Assembly (NCBI GenBank): GCA_036784855.1
Contig: JAZDSV010000030.1
Coordinates: 15,001 to 79,000, forward strand
DNA from: Aphelidium insulamus
Lineage: Eukaryota; Aphelidiomycota; Aphelidea; Aphelidiaceae
Direction of reading: 5' to 3'
Length of the DNA stretch: 64,000 bases
A program made the position numbers and the translations under genes. Of the stretch, positions 9,805 to 22,300 are shown piece by piece. Below the pieces are notes generated by a model, which searched no databases, was not told where the DNA came from, and worked only from the letters and a program-made list of their open reading frames with translations. Position 1 is the first letter of the stretch. Each line of letters opens with the position of its first letter.

Positions 9805-10677
9805 CTATGCCGGACACGGAAACCTGCCGCGACGGCCCAGCTGCTGTCGAAAGAACAAATTACTGGCATCCAGCACCGTCAATTTGTCGCCATTGTCCGC
9901 CTCCAGCAGCGGTAAATCAGCCACCACCCGCACCAGATTGTCGGACACTTTTGCGCGGACAATGCCGGTGATGTCCTTGAGTCGCAGCGTCACTGGTCCC
10001 ACGCGCTGTCTGATCACCAGCCGATCCAGCTGGAAATCCGTGACCACGGGTCGCTGTAGCAAGTACGGATACTGTGTGGCACACGGCACCGCCAGCCGTA
10101 CGGAGAACTTGCGATCCGAGCCGCAACAACCGCTCGAGTTGTCCAGCAGCGTGGAGCAGCGGTTGAAGGTGACGCACTGCTGGACGTGCAGTCGCAGCTT
10201 CAAATCACGCACCACGCCCGACACTGTTATGTGGAATGTGCTGCCTCGTGTTTGTGTGCCCATTGTCACTGCAGGCGCCGCAGAGACGCCCAGCTGCAGT
10301 GACGACAGCTGGACAGTGTTCAGGCCAGACAGCCATCGAACACGCACTTTGTACGCCCACTTTTTGTGCCGATAGTAGAGGGCCGAGCATTGATTGCCAC
10401 TTGATACTCGGTAGCATTGGCACGGCTTGGGCGCCAGTGGCGCCGGTTTTCCGCCCGTGACTAAAGCCGATTTAGTGCCGCAGTCGCCGTAGGAATTCGG
10501 TAGCAGTGCGCGCAGGGCAGCATTGGCCGCAGGGATTTGCCGCGACAGTTGAAGATTCCACGCAGCCAGCATTGGGTCCTGGCCGTGAGTGTCGCTCAGT
10601 ACAAGCTGTGCATCTGGCTGCAAAAGTGTCGATGCACACTGCGCTACGGCTATCCAGACAAGTTGCCAGCGGAGCAT
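9805..10677 (-). CDS. Secreted cysteine-rich protein of unknown family
   Basis: A 290-residue single-exon ORF with a short signal peptide (MLRWQLVWIAVAQCASTLL). The mature part has about 13 cysteines, including closely spaced pairs (PCQCYRV, NSSGCCGSD), and alternating hydrophobic/polar beta-like stretches (FHITVSGVVRDLKLRLHVQ, KDITGIVRAKVSDNLVRVV). It is therefore probably an extracellular beta-rich domain with disulfides. No known family recognised. It is uninterrupted by introns, unlike most neighbours. Confidence 0.6.
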   Translation of the reverse strand: MLRWQLVWIAVAQCASTLLQPDAQLVLSDTHGQDPMLAAWNLQLSRQIPAANAALRALLPNSYGDCGTKSALVTGGKPAPLAPKPCQCYRVSSGNQCSALYYRHKKWAYKVRVRWLSGLNTVQLSSLQLGVSAAPAVTMGTQTRGSTFHITVSGVVRDLKLRLHVQQCVTFNRCSTLLDNSSGCCGSDRKFSVRLAVPCATQYPYLLQRPVVTDFQLDRLVIRQRVGPVTLRLKDITGIVRAKVSDNLVRVVADLPLLEADNGDKLTVLDASNLFFRQQLGRRGRFPCPA

Positions 10678-10885
10678 TGACTATGAACAGTAATATATTT
10701 ATATTTAATAATAAGAAGGAGCGATCGACCGCAGTTCTGTTGAAATACATAACCAGACGCCACTTAGCTAGTACAAGACATATGAAGATAATAACGACAA
10801 GGATGTGCCAAGATGTAAATATGTTTAATTCTTTAATGACCGGTGCCACTGCCACTCCCAAAATCGCCGCAGTACACCGCAGAAA

Positions 10886-12012
10886 TTACTTGGATGGCGG
10901 CATGGGCAGCACATCGGGCAGGTTCGTGTAGTTGGCGGGCGCAGACGGCGGCGCCACAGTGCCAGTGCCGTTGTTGTTGTGACTGTCGCCGTGAGTGGGC
11001 GCGGTGGTGCCATTGACGGCCGGCACCGTGTCGTTGGCGCCCACAATGGCAAACGTTCCACTCTGGTATATCATGTCTGACTCCAGCCAGCCGAGGTCAT
11101 AGATTTGCACCACATAGTTGGGCGACGGGACCGTGTACGCCGGGATCACATACAGGATGCTGGTGCGAGTGGCGATCGGGCCCTCGATGGAGATCTTCTC
11201 AATGCACTTTTTGTCGAACCAGTTGTTGCGCACGCGCGTCAGACACGCCTGCAAGCGCTTCTTGGGCGGGATGGGCGTGTCGGGCTGGAATTCAATGCGC
11301 ATTGTGTCATTGGCCTTGAACACTTGGCCGTACTCGGGACTGAGCAGGTAGTCAATGTAGTGGCGCTCCTCTGGCTCGTCCCACTCTTGCTTCTCCTCGC
11401 CTGTAATTCATTGGTTAGATTAGTTTACATGGACAAGCACACTATTAGTCTACTCGCCCTGCTCGTCGTTAATGATGGTAAAGTGCTCGCTCTCGGCGTA
11501 AATGTGGCCGCCGCGGCTGAATCGCACGTAGAATTCATCCGACGAGTTGCGGACGACGAAGCGCGGCACGGTAATCTCGACAGAGTTTATCTGCGGCATA
11601 TCATTTAAGATCTAGAGATATCAACACACAGGCACACACGTACGCCCTTGTGGAATTCGCGCGTGGTGGACTCGGCGACGAATTTGCGGCGCTCGCGATA
11701 GATGGCCACGTGCATGCCGTCGTTGGGGTACGCTTCGGGTGAGATGTCGTCGCAGCGCCACGTAACATTCAGCTTGTCGCCCGTGTGCAGCGCCGGCATG
11801 CCCTTGAAGGGTGAGACGATCTCGGCGACAAAGCCGGATTTGTCGTGGTTCACGCCCTTTGTGGGTTTCTCGTGCGGCTTGTGGGTGTCGGTGCTGTTGT
11901 TGTTGTTGTTGTGGTTGCCAGCTTTGGCCGCGTCATTGTCGTCCGCGCACACCACGGCGCCAAACAGCAGAGCGGATGCCACGAGTGCCAGCAGCTTGGT
12001 TGCAGTCTTCAT
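10886..12012 (-). CDS. Secreted Ig-like protein, Kre9/KNH-like
   Basis: Exons 12012-11644, 11590-11458 and 11400-10886 encode 338 residues. A signal peptide (MKTATKLLALVASALLFGAV) and a low-complexity Asn/Thr/His stretch come first. Two beta-sandwich segments follow, of the type in fungal Kre9/KNH or Ser-Thr-rich GPI proteins: FVAEIVSPFKGMPALHTGDK with LNVTW, then VEITVPRFVVRNSSDEFYVR. The second intron (11401-11457) needs a GC donor (GCGAGT) to keep frame. The C-terminus is Thr/Asn/Pro-rich with NGT glycosylation sites but no clear GPI hydrophobic tail. A role at the cell surface is inferred. Confidence 0.6.
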
Positions 12013-12262
12013 AGTACGAAGGTGAATGTGAATGTGAAATTAAAAGTGAAGTGCGGTGGCGTATTCGGCGAAAAGCGGCGCCCTGGAAATGTGTGGCGTA
12101 ATCGGTCGTCGGTGATTGGCTGAGAGCAATCTCCTTTGGATTCTTTGATTCTGTGCATTGCCACAATACTACAACTTTGTGACGAGTTTCAATGAAACGT
12201 GATTACAATCAATTAACATGGAAAGTATCTATTGATATGACGCGGGTTGTTTACATTTTGCT

Positions 12263-12985
12263 CTAGTCGAATTCTATGCCCATAATAATGATGTAGCGCA
12301 ACAGCCTCGCCAGGCTGTCTACCATCGGCCTTGTTTCCGTATCTGTACATGCAATCGGCTTATATTCCAAATAGCTTTCGATGCCAGAAAAATCGCTGAA
12401 GTGCTCTTCTTCTACGCTGTACACAAGACATTTTACCTCAGAATCGAATCGCACAATTTTCTTCCCCGGCTTATCCAAAAGGCGCGTGCTTTGCAACTTT
12501 GGCTTTGGCGGAGTGATGTCTGGATTTGTTGCTGGTTTATGTTCGACAAGATATCGCGAGATATACGGGTAATCATCGGGTAATCCTTCGCCCTCATCGG
12601 GCTTGTAAAGAGCGTCATATAGAGCGAAGTGAACCTTCTGCTCGCGGTCAGTTATGGATTATCCACTCGTTAATCAATGTACCTTCTTCACAGCCGAGGG
12701 CGCCGCTGGATGCATTGGCCCGTTGTACCAGGACGGCACAATGCTGGTAGACTCGTGGTTCGATATCAATCTACCGGGCAAACCGTCACTGTCTATGGAG
12801 AGAGTGAGATCAGGAAAATATCATCGATACATGCAGTGATCCCACGTACCGCTATAATCGCAATAGGGCGCCACGCACGCTTCACTCTTTCCGCGAAAGG
12901 TATCCTGTGCGTGTACGCTCAGTGACAGTGGTGCGGTCAGAAAGATCGCGGCGCCGCGTGGTATCCATAGCTGCATCGCGCGCAT
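12263..12985 (-). CDS. Small secreted protein, unknown family
   Basis: Three exons (12985-12850, 12792-12683, 12640-12263) give about 207 residues. The N-terminus is a signal peptide (MQLWIPRGAAIFLTAPLSLS). Exon 2 reads ISNHESTSIVPSWYNGPMHP. Exon 3 contains DDYPYISRYLVEHKPATNPD and KIVRFDSEVKCLVYSVEEEH. The KIVRFDSEV stretch resembles a protein-phosphatase-1 docking (RVxF-like) motif but may be chance. Introns are GT-AG, 57 and 42 nt. The start could be either of two nearby ATGs (12985 or 12976). Function unknown. Confidence 0.55.
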
Positions 12986-13506
12986 TAAAGGATATTTTGG
13001 GAGCAGAGAACGCGTGGGAATGATTCTGTGCACGATTGGCTGTCGATGATCACCCCTTGTAATCGGTGTGAGAACGATTGCGCTGTCAACTACGCGTGAT
13101 GGTTGACGAGTGGCGGAATGCGCTGTGGGTGGGGTGCGGTGCAGAGCGCGTCGTGGAGTCTTTTGATCACGCTTCTACCGCGGTCGCTTACGTATGCTGG
13201 ATGCACAAAGCATGCACAAGCACACTCGCTTATCTAATCGGTTTTAGATTGCTTATCGTCTGCCACGTGCGCAATTACACTCCCATTGTGCGGCGGCAGT
13301 GGCCATTGTTGTGTACTTACCATCACCAGAATACTGACGAGTGAGGTGCCATCTCTGTGTGTATGTATTTAACCCACTGGAACGCATCCAGTTTGTGGTT
13401 GCATTAGCCATGTCCAACTACGCCAGAAAACTGTTCAATCTGCTTCTCGGAGAGACTTTAGTATGTGCGCGAAAACCGCGGCTATAGCTACCTCTGAGCA
13501 AGTTAG
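12986..13506. other. Intergenic region with a possible very short gene
   Basis: Mostly no coding signal. On the plus strand an ATG at 13409 opens MSNYARKLFNLLLGETL, followed by a good donor (GTATGT) at 13459. An AG acceptor near 13508 would add about 18 residues ending near 13560. That would overlap the 3' end of the leftward gene. Too short to call. Confidence 0.3.
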
Positions 13507-14250
13507 CTAGCCCTTCTCGGCCGCAGTGCGTGGATGGTCGACAATTTCAACAAAGTCACGTGACGGCATGTTGCCCTTCTCGGCAGCGGTGCGCGCACGC
13601 TGGGCATGCTGAGTGCTGGAGCCGGCACCATTGTCCACGCCGTCACTGTTGTTAGCATTATCGGCATCGTCAATCAGCGTAATTACCGCTTTACGCGTAG
13701 CTGTAGCAGTGCGTGCCGTCTCTGCAGCAACTTCTTCGTCATGAGCATCGATCTGCTCGAGCAAGTCCGCCAAAATTTTGTCATTGTACGCCGACGAACC
13801 CAATGGCGGTTCGGTGGAGGATGACGCAGTGGTTGCTTCGGCCTTTACACCAGGGGTTCCCATTGCATCAGCTTTTGCCGCAGTACCACGGCGCGTAGCT
13901 GGCGGAAGCGGCGACGATGTAATGCTGTATACGTGTGTATGCGTGTGTGTAAACGTACGCTGATCGCCATGCAGCGGGAGCAAACGGCTTGCCTCCACCT
14001 GCATGTAAATCGGCTCGAGAGAACGCGCGGTGACGCGACCTTCAAGGATGTAGGTGCACGTCGGCATGGGTTCAACCACCTCGCAATCCACGTCCGTCCA
14101 CGACACCATCATGATGTCCATGGCTGCATACGGAGACACTGTCAGTCACTGTTACACGGCACTGTCACAGCAATCACAATGTGCTTACGGTGCGTGGTGC
14201 CGGCAAAAACCGTGGCATTGCTGCGGAGCCAGCGCGAACGTCCGGGTACA
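13507..14250 (-). CDS. Hypothetical low-complexity protein
   Basis: The main exon from about 14130 down to 13507 encodes roughly 205 residues. An upstream exon (about 14250-14188) joins through a GT-AG intron in a compatible frame, but no clear start ATG was found. Readable pieces are MMVSWTDVDCEVVEPMPT and YNDKILADLLEQIDAHDEEV. The C-terminus carries a repeated RTAAEKG word, 23 residues apart. Composition is Ala/Thr/Glu-rich and mostly disordered. No family recognised. Confidence 0.4.
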
Positions 14251-14662
14251 CGTAGTTGATGATGACGGGGCCGATGAAGAAGGCAGGGATGGCGTGCGTG
14301 AGAGTGAGCGAGTGAGTGCGCGATGTGTTTCAAGTATGTAGAAGAGTGAAAACGTGAAAGGCAAGCGACACAGTCTATAAATGTGGCTTGCAGAGTGCTG
14401 AAATGTGCTCAACGAAGACTGCGGGCGCTGCGACGCGCGGCTTTTATGCTGCGGCAGAAGTTTGTGTCACGTAATTTCAGGCAGGAGCGAGGATTGGTCG
14501 TCAAGGTGGAGAGGGCCAATCGGGGCAGAAAGTGCACATTTTTGTAAATTAGTTGTCGGGCGCTTTTATGATATGATATGATATGATGATGATGCGGCTT
14601 ATGATGGCTCAGTAGTCCATGTACTATGTTAACTTAAAAATGCCATTCGAAAAAATAGCAAA
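14251..14662. other. Intergenic region, short tandem ATGAT words
   Basis: Between two leftward genes. It holds a TATGA/TGATGA microsatellite at about 14566-14592 and otherwise no coding signal. Promoter elements of the 13.5-kb gene and the 3' UTR of the downstream NTPase gene must share it. Confidence 0.5.
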
Positions 14663-17180
14663 TCACCAGAATGCTACTCGACTCCTAGCATCCTGTGTTA
14701 GAGCTGCACCTTGATGTTGATCAAAAAGGAATGTTTCAAGCTCGGAGAATGACACAAACGCCTTGGTGGCGCGCCGCGACATTATTAAATGTGCCACCAT
14801 ACGTTTCTTGGCAATTGTTCCCACTATCACGGTCCGAAGATAAGTGGTCGGATGTTTGTTGATACGGACTATGTATGCGATAGCCGGATGCCAAGATAAT
14901 GCGCCGTAATATCGCTGGCTTTGACGGTTTGTAACCATCGTGCTGTCATTGGGGACATTGATAGGCAAGAAATCGGCGCCATGGAAGCTTGAAAACAGGC
15001 AAGATACCTGGCTACAATCAGCGGGAACTGTTCTTGAAATTTCTCTTGCCTCATTCAAGCTCTTCTCCGTCTCGGTTGGGCTTAGCCAAGCTGGGGCCAC
15101 TTTCCGCTGATCGGTAAACACCACGTATCCACCGGCAGGTTTTTTTAATGCAAAAATGATGTGTCCGTCAGCTTCGTTAATCACAACCAGTCCTTTGTGT
15201 AGCCAATTGTGGGATGTGTAATTGCAGGCACGTTTGGAAGGTGACTGGCGTTCTGGCGATTTAACCACATGCATTGGCCTCAACACTACGTCGTAAGCGC
15301 ATCCGTAAATCAACGCTCCTTTGAATAATTCTTTCACCGAAACTATAGTTTGTCCAACGATCATCAAAGCATCAATCCGCATGGCATGATGATATGCGCC
15401 AAAAAGTTCCCACAAAACCCACGGTTCCTTCACTTGCGGTGTCTCCATAAACAAGAAGCTGTCAACATCATCAGTGAAAGATTTGACGGCGATGACAAAC
15501 TCCTTTTCGGCATCCGATATAAAGTCATTCGAATTATATTCTGCGAGGAGATGCAGCAAAAAGTATGGAATCAAGACTTGATTAGCATTGTTGAGCCAGC
15601 ACAACAATCGATCTTGGAGTTCAAGCCATGGCATTCCCAAGATATGCACATCCATCGTTGCAACACTAACACCCGATATTGCAAAGGCAACCAGGCGAAT
15701 TAGATCAGTCGACTTTAGAGCCACTTCCCACCGGTTCATGCATTGTTGTCGAGTCTGCTCAAACGCCAATTTGGTCACTTCTAATCGAGGTTTAGCATCC
15801 TCCAAAAAACCTTTCATTGCATCGACGACACGCACGATGTACTCCACGATCCATTTTGGAATTCCTCCTAGCGCAAAAAGGTGCCATCGGACATGGTTAT
15901 CAAGTAATAGCCGGCTACCATATGGAAGAGCCTCAATAGCCGACTCCATTTCAGGTTGAGACAATGGGTTAAGTCGCAGTTGGACACACTCCACCTTCAG
16001 ATTGTTATCCATCGGTATGCAGGCGACATCATGACCGGCAAGCATGGGGTAGATGAGGGTTCCTTCCACTGGCGAGGCAATTATTTCGCCAATAAGGTTC
16101 AAAAATCGTTGCAGCGGGTTAATGTCACCGACAGTAGCCTTTCCGTTGAACTTTCGTAAGGAGTGGTACCTGTCGACACCCAAGAAAATGTGCAATGTCG
16201 CTGACTCATCAACTAGGCCTACTGAACCCGCCTTTTCTCGAATTGCTGCTAGCGCCATTTGCAGGGTCAATTCCTTAAAATTGTCCGGCAAGCAGCGGGA
16301 GAGCCAATCTCGAAGTCTCTTGCCATTGCCAGCTACAAAACATAAATGGAGAAGCCGCCATGAAAAAGCTGCTTCAATATTCAGCGAATCTTCGGCCGGA
16401 TATGAATCGTTCCAAGACGGCAAAATGATTCCAAGACGCTGTTTAGGTACATTGGCCAGATCGAATATCGTTTTCCATTCTTCTAGCATTCGTGATTTGC
16501 CAATTCCTTGCAATCCAGAGCAGACCACAATAGCGCGATCAGTTCGCATCGATTTTTCATATGGTTTGGACAGCCGTTTCATACGGTCTGCAACTTCGAG
16601 AAGTGCTTCATCGCGGCCGCAAAGTGGAAACGTCAAATCTGCATTGCTCAGAATATGGTGATTGCTGTTAAATGTGTCGCTATTCTTCATATGGCTCTCG
16701 AGATATGCCACCAAACTAGTTGCGTGGTCCAGATTGACAACATTGGAGCGACGCATGTTGAAATCTGCAGGCGATGGCAATTCAAATTAAGGCGGAAAAC
16801 AATTCACAACTTACCGCGTATAGGATCAAGTACATTCGTGCGCCCAACAGCAGCGTCGCCGTAACCTGCCGCAATGTGTCACATAAGATAACGTTTTCAC
16901 ATTACTCGCCCCGCCTTTCGCCCGTTACTTTAATAATCGGATACTTTTGGCCGTCCAATTTGACTGGCGAGAATTGCGACATGGATGCACATCCATCTAA
17001 GAACTGAACGACGGAAAGTTGGCGATCGTTCAATATTTCGCATACGATTTCAAGATCAAAAACTTGCTTAAAAAACGAATGCGAGAGCCGGTCACCAGGC
17101 AATAATGCAACCACTGCAAACTTTGAGACTGTGGCGTCGTCACGGTTGACGTAGTAGTCAATTTGTACGCGACTCGGCAT
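14663..17180 (-). CDS. Crinkler/RHS-like P-loop NTPase
   Basis: Exons 17180-16922, 16865-16815 and 16764-14663 give about 803 residues. The N-terminal about 100 residues resemble the ubiquitin-like header domain of Crinkler (CR) proteins and lead into a YPIIKV stretch. A P-loop ATPase follows: GRDEALLEV, Walker A GLQGIGKSRM and a Walker-B-like LHIFLGVD. The C-terminal part, with a PAGGYVVFTDQRK segment and a final FSELETFLF motif, follows the layout of RHS/Crinkler NTPases. In oomycetes and chytrids these can be secreted effectors, and in kinetoplastids RHS proteins are nuclear. No classical signal peptide is seen. The first intron is placed with a GC donor. Confidence 0.65.
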
Positions 17181-17508
17181 GGTGCGGAAGAGAGATGATG
17201 ACCGATTCAACCGAGCCAGCCTGATTGGACATTCACGAATTGATTTGGTTGCCGTATGGCACCCGCTCAGGTTACGCACTGGACCTTAACGATGGCACCC
17301 GCAGCAAACATGTTTCATCGTGTGTCAGCGGCAAAGTGCCACCGGTTATCTGGCACTCCAGTGCCATATAGAGATGTAGAGGCTATATGCGCGCCAAAAA
17401 AAACTTAAAAAACGCCAAAAAACGTTGCACGTATAAACCTGAACGTGCCAAGTCATGACATCGAAATATATTAGCAGCCGCATTGCAATTCATAATCACC
17501 GAATAACA
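17181..17508. promoter_or_regulatory. Divergent promoter between the NTPase and IFT52 genes
   Basis: A 328-bp gap between two start codons pointing away from each other. No TATA box is obvious. An in-frame ATG at 17455 could extend IFT52 by 18 residues, but family alignment favours 17509. Confidence 0.5.
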
Positions 17509-19240
17509 ATGCTGGCATCGGTACCTGCTGCGCCTGCGTCCACAGCGGGCACTCAGCTTCCCACCATTCATGTCAACGGCAGCAAGAAGGAAGAGTTCAC
17601 GCTGCAGTCTGGATACAAGCTGCTGTCGAAACATTTGCGCAACTCGTTCCGCCTGCAGTCGTGAGTGGCATGCACAGCTGGACACTGACACACTGATACT
17701 GTCGACATGTGCGTGCAGGCACAAGTCGGGCTTTGAGGCAGAACAGTTGCAGTCTGTTGGCGTGCTACTCTTTGGCAACTCTCGGGAAAAGTTCACGGTT
17801 GCCGAGGTGTGTCTGTAACTGCTGCCGCCGGGCTGCAACTGACCTCCTGGATGCAGTTTGACCAGTTAAGAGCATTCTTGGCCCGTGGTGGGAAACTGCT
17901 GTTCCTGGGCAGTGAAGGCGGCGAGTCAGTGCAAGGAGCAAACTTCAACTATCTCCTGGAAGAGCATGGCATCATGATCAATAGCGGCAAGTCTAGCTAT
18001 AGAGAAGTCACTAATTCAATGATGTAGACTCGGTGTCACGGAGCGTCTACTACAAATACTTTCATCCCAAAGAGGTTTTTGTCTCCAGTGGAGTGGTCAA
18101 CCGTGAAGTGACTCGAATCGCGCATCGTCGCGCAGCTCTGGACGCTGCACAACCCAACCAGACAGAACCAGCAGACCCGCAACAGCAGGCAACTGCTGCA
18201 TCAATGTAAGTATATCAACTCTCTTGAGAGTGAATTTCATCATAATCACATTAATAATCCAGGTTGCCATTCCTGTATCCGTTCGGGTCTACGCTTAGCG
18301 TGCACAAGCCAGCAATATCTTTGCTGTCGTCTGGCGGGGCATCCTACCCACTAAACCAACCCATCGCTGCCATTCACATCAACAAGGTTCGGCACATGCA
18401 TTCGAGTAATTGAATTTTTAACTCATTGCAGGAAACCAGAGGTAAAGTAATGGTAATGGGATCGGCGTCGATGTTTGCCGACCAATACGCCGACAAGGAG
18501 CAGAACATCAGAGTGCTGGATACATTGCTGACTGTACTGTGCAATGGTTAGTTTGTTTATAATTGTGCTGTGATAAGCACACTAATTGTTTCAGACGATA
18601 TCGTGTTGAATAACATTGATGCTGATGATCCCGACTTGGCCGACTACCACTATGTTCCCAACACGGTGCAGATGGCAGAGCGTCCGCGCGTCTGCTTGCA
18701 AGAGGCAGACGATATTCCACGCGATCTGGGCAGACTGTTTGATACAACGCTCTTCAAATTCGACACCACACTGATTACTGATGCCACCCAGCTGCAGGCG
18801 GCGAGTGCATCTGCATATTGTTGATACAAAACTGACGCGCATTCAGGATATGCACGTAAAGCAGGGTGCACTGACGCTGATGCAACCAGAGTTCGAAGCC
18901 CCGTTGCCGCCATTACAACCAGCCGTATTCCCACCAGAATTACAGGAACTGGCGCCTCCAATGTTGGAATTTTACGACATTGACGAAGAATTTGCGTCCG
19001 ATCGGACTCGCCTGGCACAATTGGCCAATAAGTGTACGTCACTATTGACTATCTTGCGAAAATTCTCGAATCATTGACTCAGGCAATGATAATGATTTGG
19101 AGTATTTTGTGCGCGAAAGCGGGGCCATCCTCGGCGTGGGTGAGCGGCAACAGTCGGCCAAGGACGTGCTGGCCCAACTCATGCGGCAGCTGTGTCAGTG
19201 GAAAATGCTCAATCCTGATGCATATGCTGCCGCCAGGTAG
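17509..19240 (+). CDS. IFT52: Intraflagellar transport protein IFT52
   Basis: Nine exons: 17509-17660, 17719-17806, 17857-17986, 18028-18205, 18263-18386, 18432-18546, 18595-18800, 18847-19033, 19083-19240. They encode 445 residues, close to the animal length. Diagnostic stretches are GYKLLSKHLRNSFRLQS, NSREKFTVAEFDQLRAFLAR, EGGESVQGANFNYLLEEHGI, YYKYFHPKEVFVSSGVVNRE, CLQEADDIPRDLGRLFD, LTLMQPEFEAPLPPLQPAVF and DLEYFVRESGAILGVGERQ. IFT52 is a core IFT-B1 subunit (partner of IFT88, IFT70 and IFT46) moving cargo along the axoneme. All exon phases add up. Introns 3 and 6 need GC donors (GCAAGT, GCGAGT). It is convergent with CEP104. Confidence 0.95.
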
Positions 19241-19360
19241 AATTGTCGATGCTAATAAAACGGTATGCTAATTATACGTTTACATTATGTCGATCTTGTG
19301 GTGATTGCGCTGCGGTGAAAGTCTCAGCACAACTGTCAATTAGCGAACTGCTCATAAACT

Positions 19361-22300
19361 TTATTTGTGGTGACCGAATGGAAAGAACGAGAACCGTTTT
19401 TTGCCGCCGCTGGTGACAGCACCTTTCTTCTTCTTGTTGCTGGCCAGACTTTTTACCGAGGCCGCGATGCTCTCGCTCGAAACGGCCTCAGACATACGCA
19501 GCTTGGATGCCACGTGAACGCGATTGGCGGCCCGGCTGCTATTATGCACCGTACCGTTGACCTTGCCAATAGCGTCTGTGGCTGAGGTGTCTGCCACAGA
19601 CGCACGGCGTGGCGGTTTGCGCAACGCTTCCGGCACAGATGACCCCGTTGCGGCGCTGTTGGTGTCCGATACGTTCAACCGTGCTCTGGGAGGGCTGCCA
19701 GCAAGCGATGATCGTCGGCCGTTAGTAGTGTCTTGCTGAGGGCTTGTTGCTGGATGAAGTTGCGGATATGCAGTCTGTTTAGTGGCAGGGTGAGCCAGTC
19801 GTTGTGCAGCTCTGCGGCGGCTAGATTTCGGACAGCCCTCCACGACCAGATGTTGCTTCCATCCTCGTTCCCCGTCAGTGACTAGTATTGCGCAGAGCGG
19901 GCACAGTGACTGGCCCGGCTGCAGAGCTGTATGCTTGTCAGTGTGATTGTATTTAAGAGTGCAGATCGTACAATGACAGCTGGCGCTGCTGCGGTGTGAG
20001 TCATACTCTGCGGAAGGAATAGCTAGCCGACAAGTGGCACAGCATTTTCGGTCCTCTTTGCAATCGCAATCTTGTAGATAGTGCACCGTAAGCCCCGACA
20101 CCTCAACTATCTAATTGAATTTAGTTCCAGCAAGTTAACCGTGAATAACCAACGCACATGACTGCAAACGGGACACTTGGTCAGCATAGGGCATTCTTGC
20201 CAGTAGTGCGTATCAAGTGTCTGATCCGTGAATAGCGGGTTGCTCTCCTCGCAGAATATGCATGTTCTATGTTGTGAGTTGAGGCAGATATGCATGCATT
20301 AGAAGGTATTGCCAAGAAAAAACACAAGGGCTTACTTATCAATGTTCCATTCGTTTAGCAAAGCGTCTGCGGTGGATTTTCGTGGCGATTTAGGCTCTGC
20401 TGGTGGTGGCCCTTTGATTGTGGCAGGACTTGGCGACATTGAAGGAGACTCGCTGTTGTTGGTTGCCACCAGTTCTTTGGTTGGATTAATTGCTTGATGT
20501 TTTGTCGGTTGAGGGGAGGGCATTGAAGAGAGTACCGCCGCCATCTCTGCAAGCCGACTCCAAGTCCCCGCGTCCACCTCATCCATTGCCTGCCGTATAG
20601 CGGCCAACAATTGCGGTCTTGCGCCCCCAACCGCGCCGATAATAGCTCGTCGAATGGTCATGCGATCCGTGCTACCACTATTTGCATTCCGCGCATACAA
20701 ATACATGCAACACTGTGCGGCGTGTTCGCGCACCTCACCACTCGAATGGTCCAGTAGGGGGCGAATGAATTGCAGGACTGCATCGAGAGCGGGCAAAGCG
20801 GCACAGGTTTGCAGCACATTGATGACACAATCAGCGCGCGCCTTGACCACCTTGAACGGCACTGATCCTGAAGCGGACTTCACGGCTGGCGGCGACAACA
20901 GGAACGGCCGAAACAGATCTGCGTGGCGATTGTAAAGCGTCGCCACAAGCTGCGTTGATGCCGACTTGATGCGCGGATTCGACTCGGCGGCGCGAGCAAA
21001 CAGCAACGGCACCAACGTGTCTAGTATGCGGCCAAACTGTGGCTCCGTGTGGCCCATAACGGTTGCAAATTCTACAATAGATTTGATATTTTAGTCATGT
21101 GTTACATGCCTATCTCTATAGCTGACCTATAGTTTGTTGCCAGAGTTGCACTGTGAGGATGGAGATGCGCTCGCGGCTGTCTGCAAAAGTCTTGTCCAGC
21201 GCTGCGTAGCACAGCCGAACAATTTTAGCGGCTGACGGCTGCTTCCCAGGCGCCTGAGCAGCAGTAGTAGTGCCACTAATTGGTGGCATGGCGCGCCCCA
21301 ATTCGGCAATTAGGAACACGAGTGCCCATTCGCGCTTGCTGAACACTTTGCTGCACAGCGCGGCGGTGAAATGACCGCCGAGCACAGCGCCAATGTCGGC
21401 ATTGTCGGCAGCCAGCTGGTCCGGATCGGCGCCGTCCAGGTCGAACGACGGTGCAGGAAAGTAAGAAAATGGAGGGCCGACTGGTACGTCCGTGGTTAAA
21501 GATGTTTGCGCAGCCTTTTTCCCGGTGCCCACCGCTGTTTTGCCACCAGTTGACTTTGGTGGGGAGGGCGACGGTGACAGCGAAGGTTTGATGGAGTTTT
21601 TTCTAACCAATTTGTTGGCTGGCGCTTTAGCGGCATTCGGCTGTTGTTCTTTCGGAGACGATGCTGTTTGTGCGGGCACAGCAACACTGTTGGTTTCAAC
21701 GACGGGCAGCGGCGGCTTCGGCTTCACTGCGGCGGGCAGTGGGTTGCCTTGTTGTCCACGGGAAGGTTCCATTCCTGGCGGCACGCTGTTCTCGTCAAAC
21801 TGCGACACATTCACTGCTGCCTGACGCAATGGCCTAATGGGAACGTCATCAATGTTGGTCGGGGTGGACTTAACGACATTTGGAGCCGCTGGAGGCAAGC
21901 GCTGCTGGGAAGCATTCATAGTCGCCAGTTGCGGAAGTGCTCGCGCGCTTGATGTGGCCGCCGCGATAGCCGATTTGCTACCGTCAACGCCAGGCAGCGT
22001 TGGTGCACTATTTCCCGCCATGCCAAGCCGGCCCAGTGCGGCGGCCCTGTCGAGCGGCATCTGTTTCCGCAGCACCAGGTCCCCAGAGAATCCGTCCACA
22101 ATGAAACCTTCGGCACGCATCTTGGCCACGAGCTGCTTCTTGGCCGCGTCCTCGTTCTTCTTGATCTCTATCGCCTCGTCATAATTTTCCGCATCGATAG
22201 CATCGTGCTTGTCCCGCTCAAACTGGCCGATTTCTTTGCCTGCCTGCAGATGTTTATAAATGTCTTGAATTCAAGACATTAACATCTACATTCAATATAC

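Noticed and set aside
13078-13344. 88-codon plus-strand frame
   Set aside because: Starts with TTG, no splice or family support, and odd composition.
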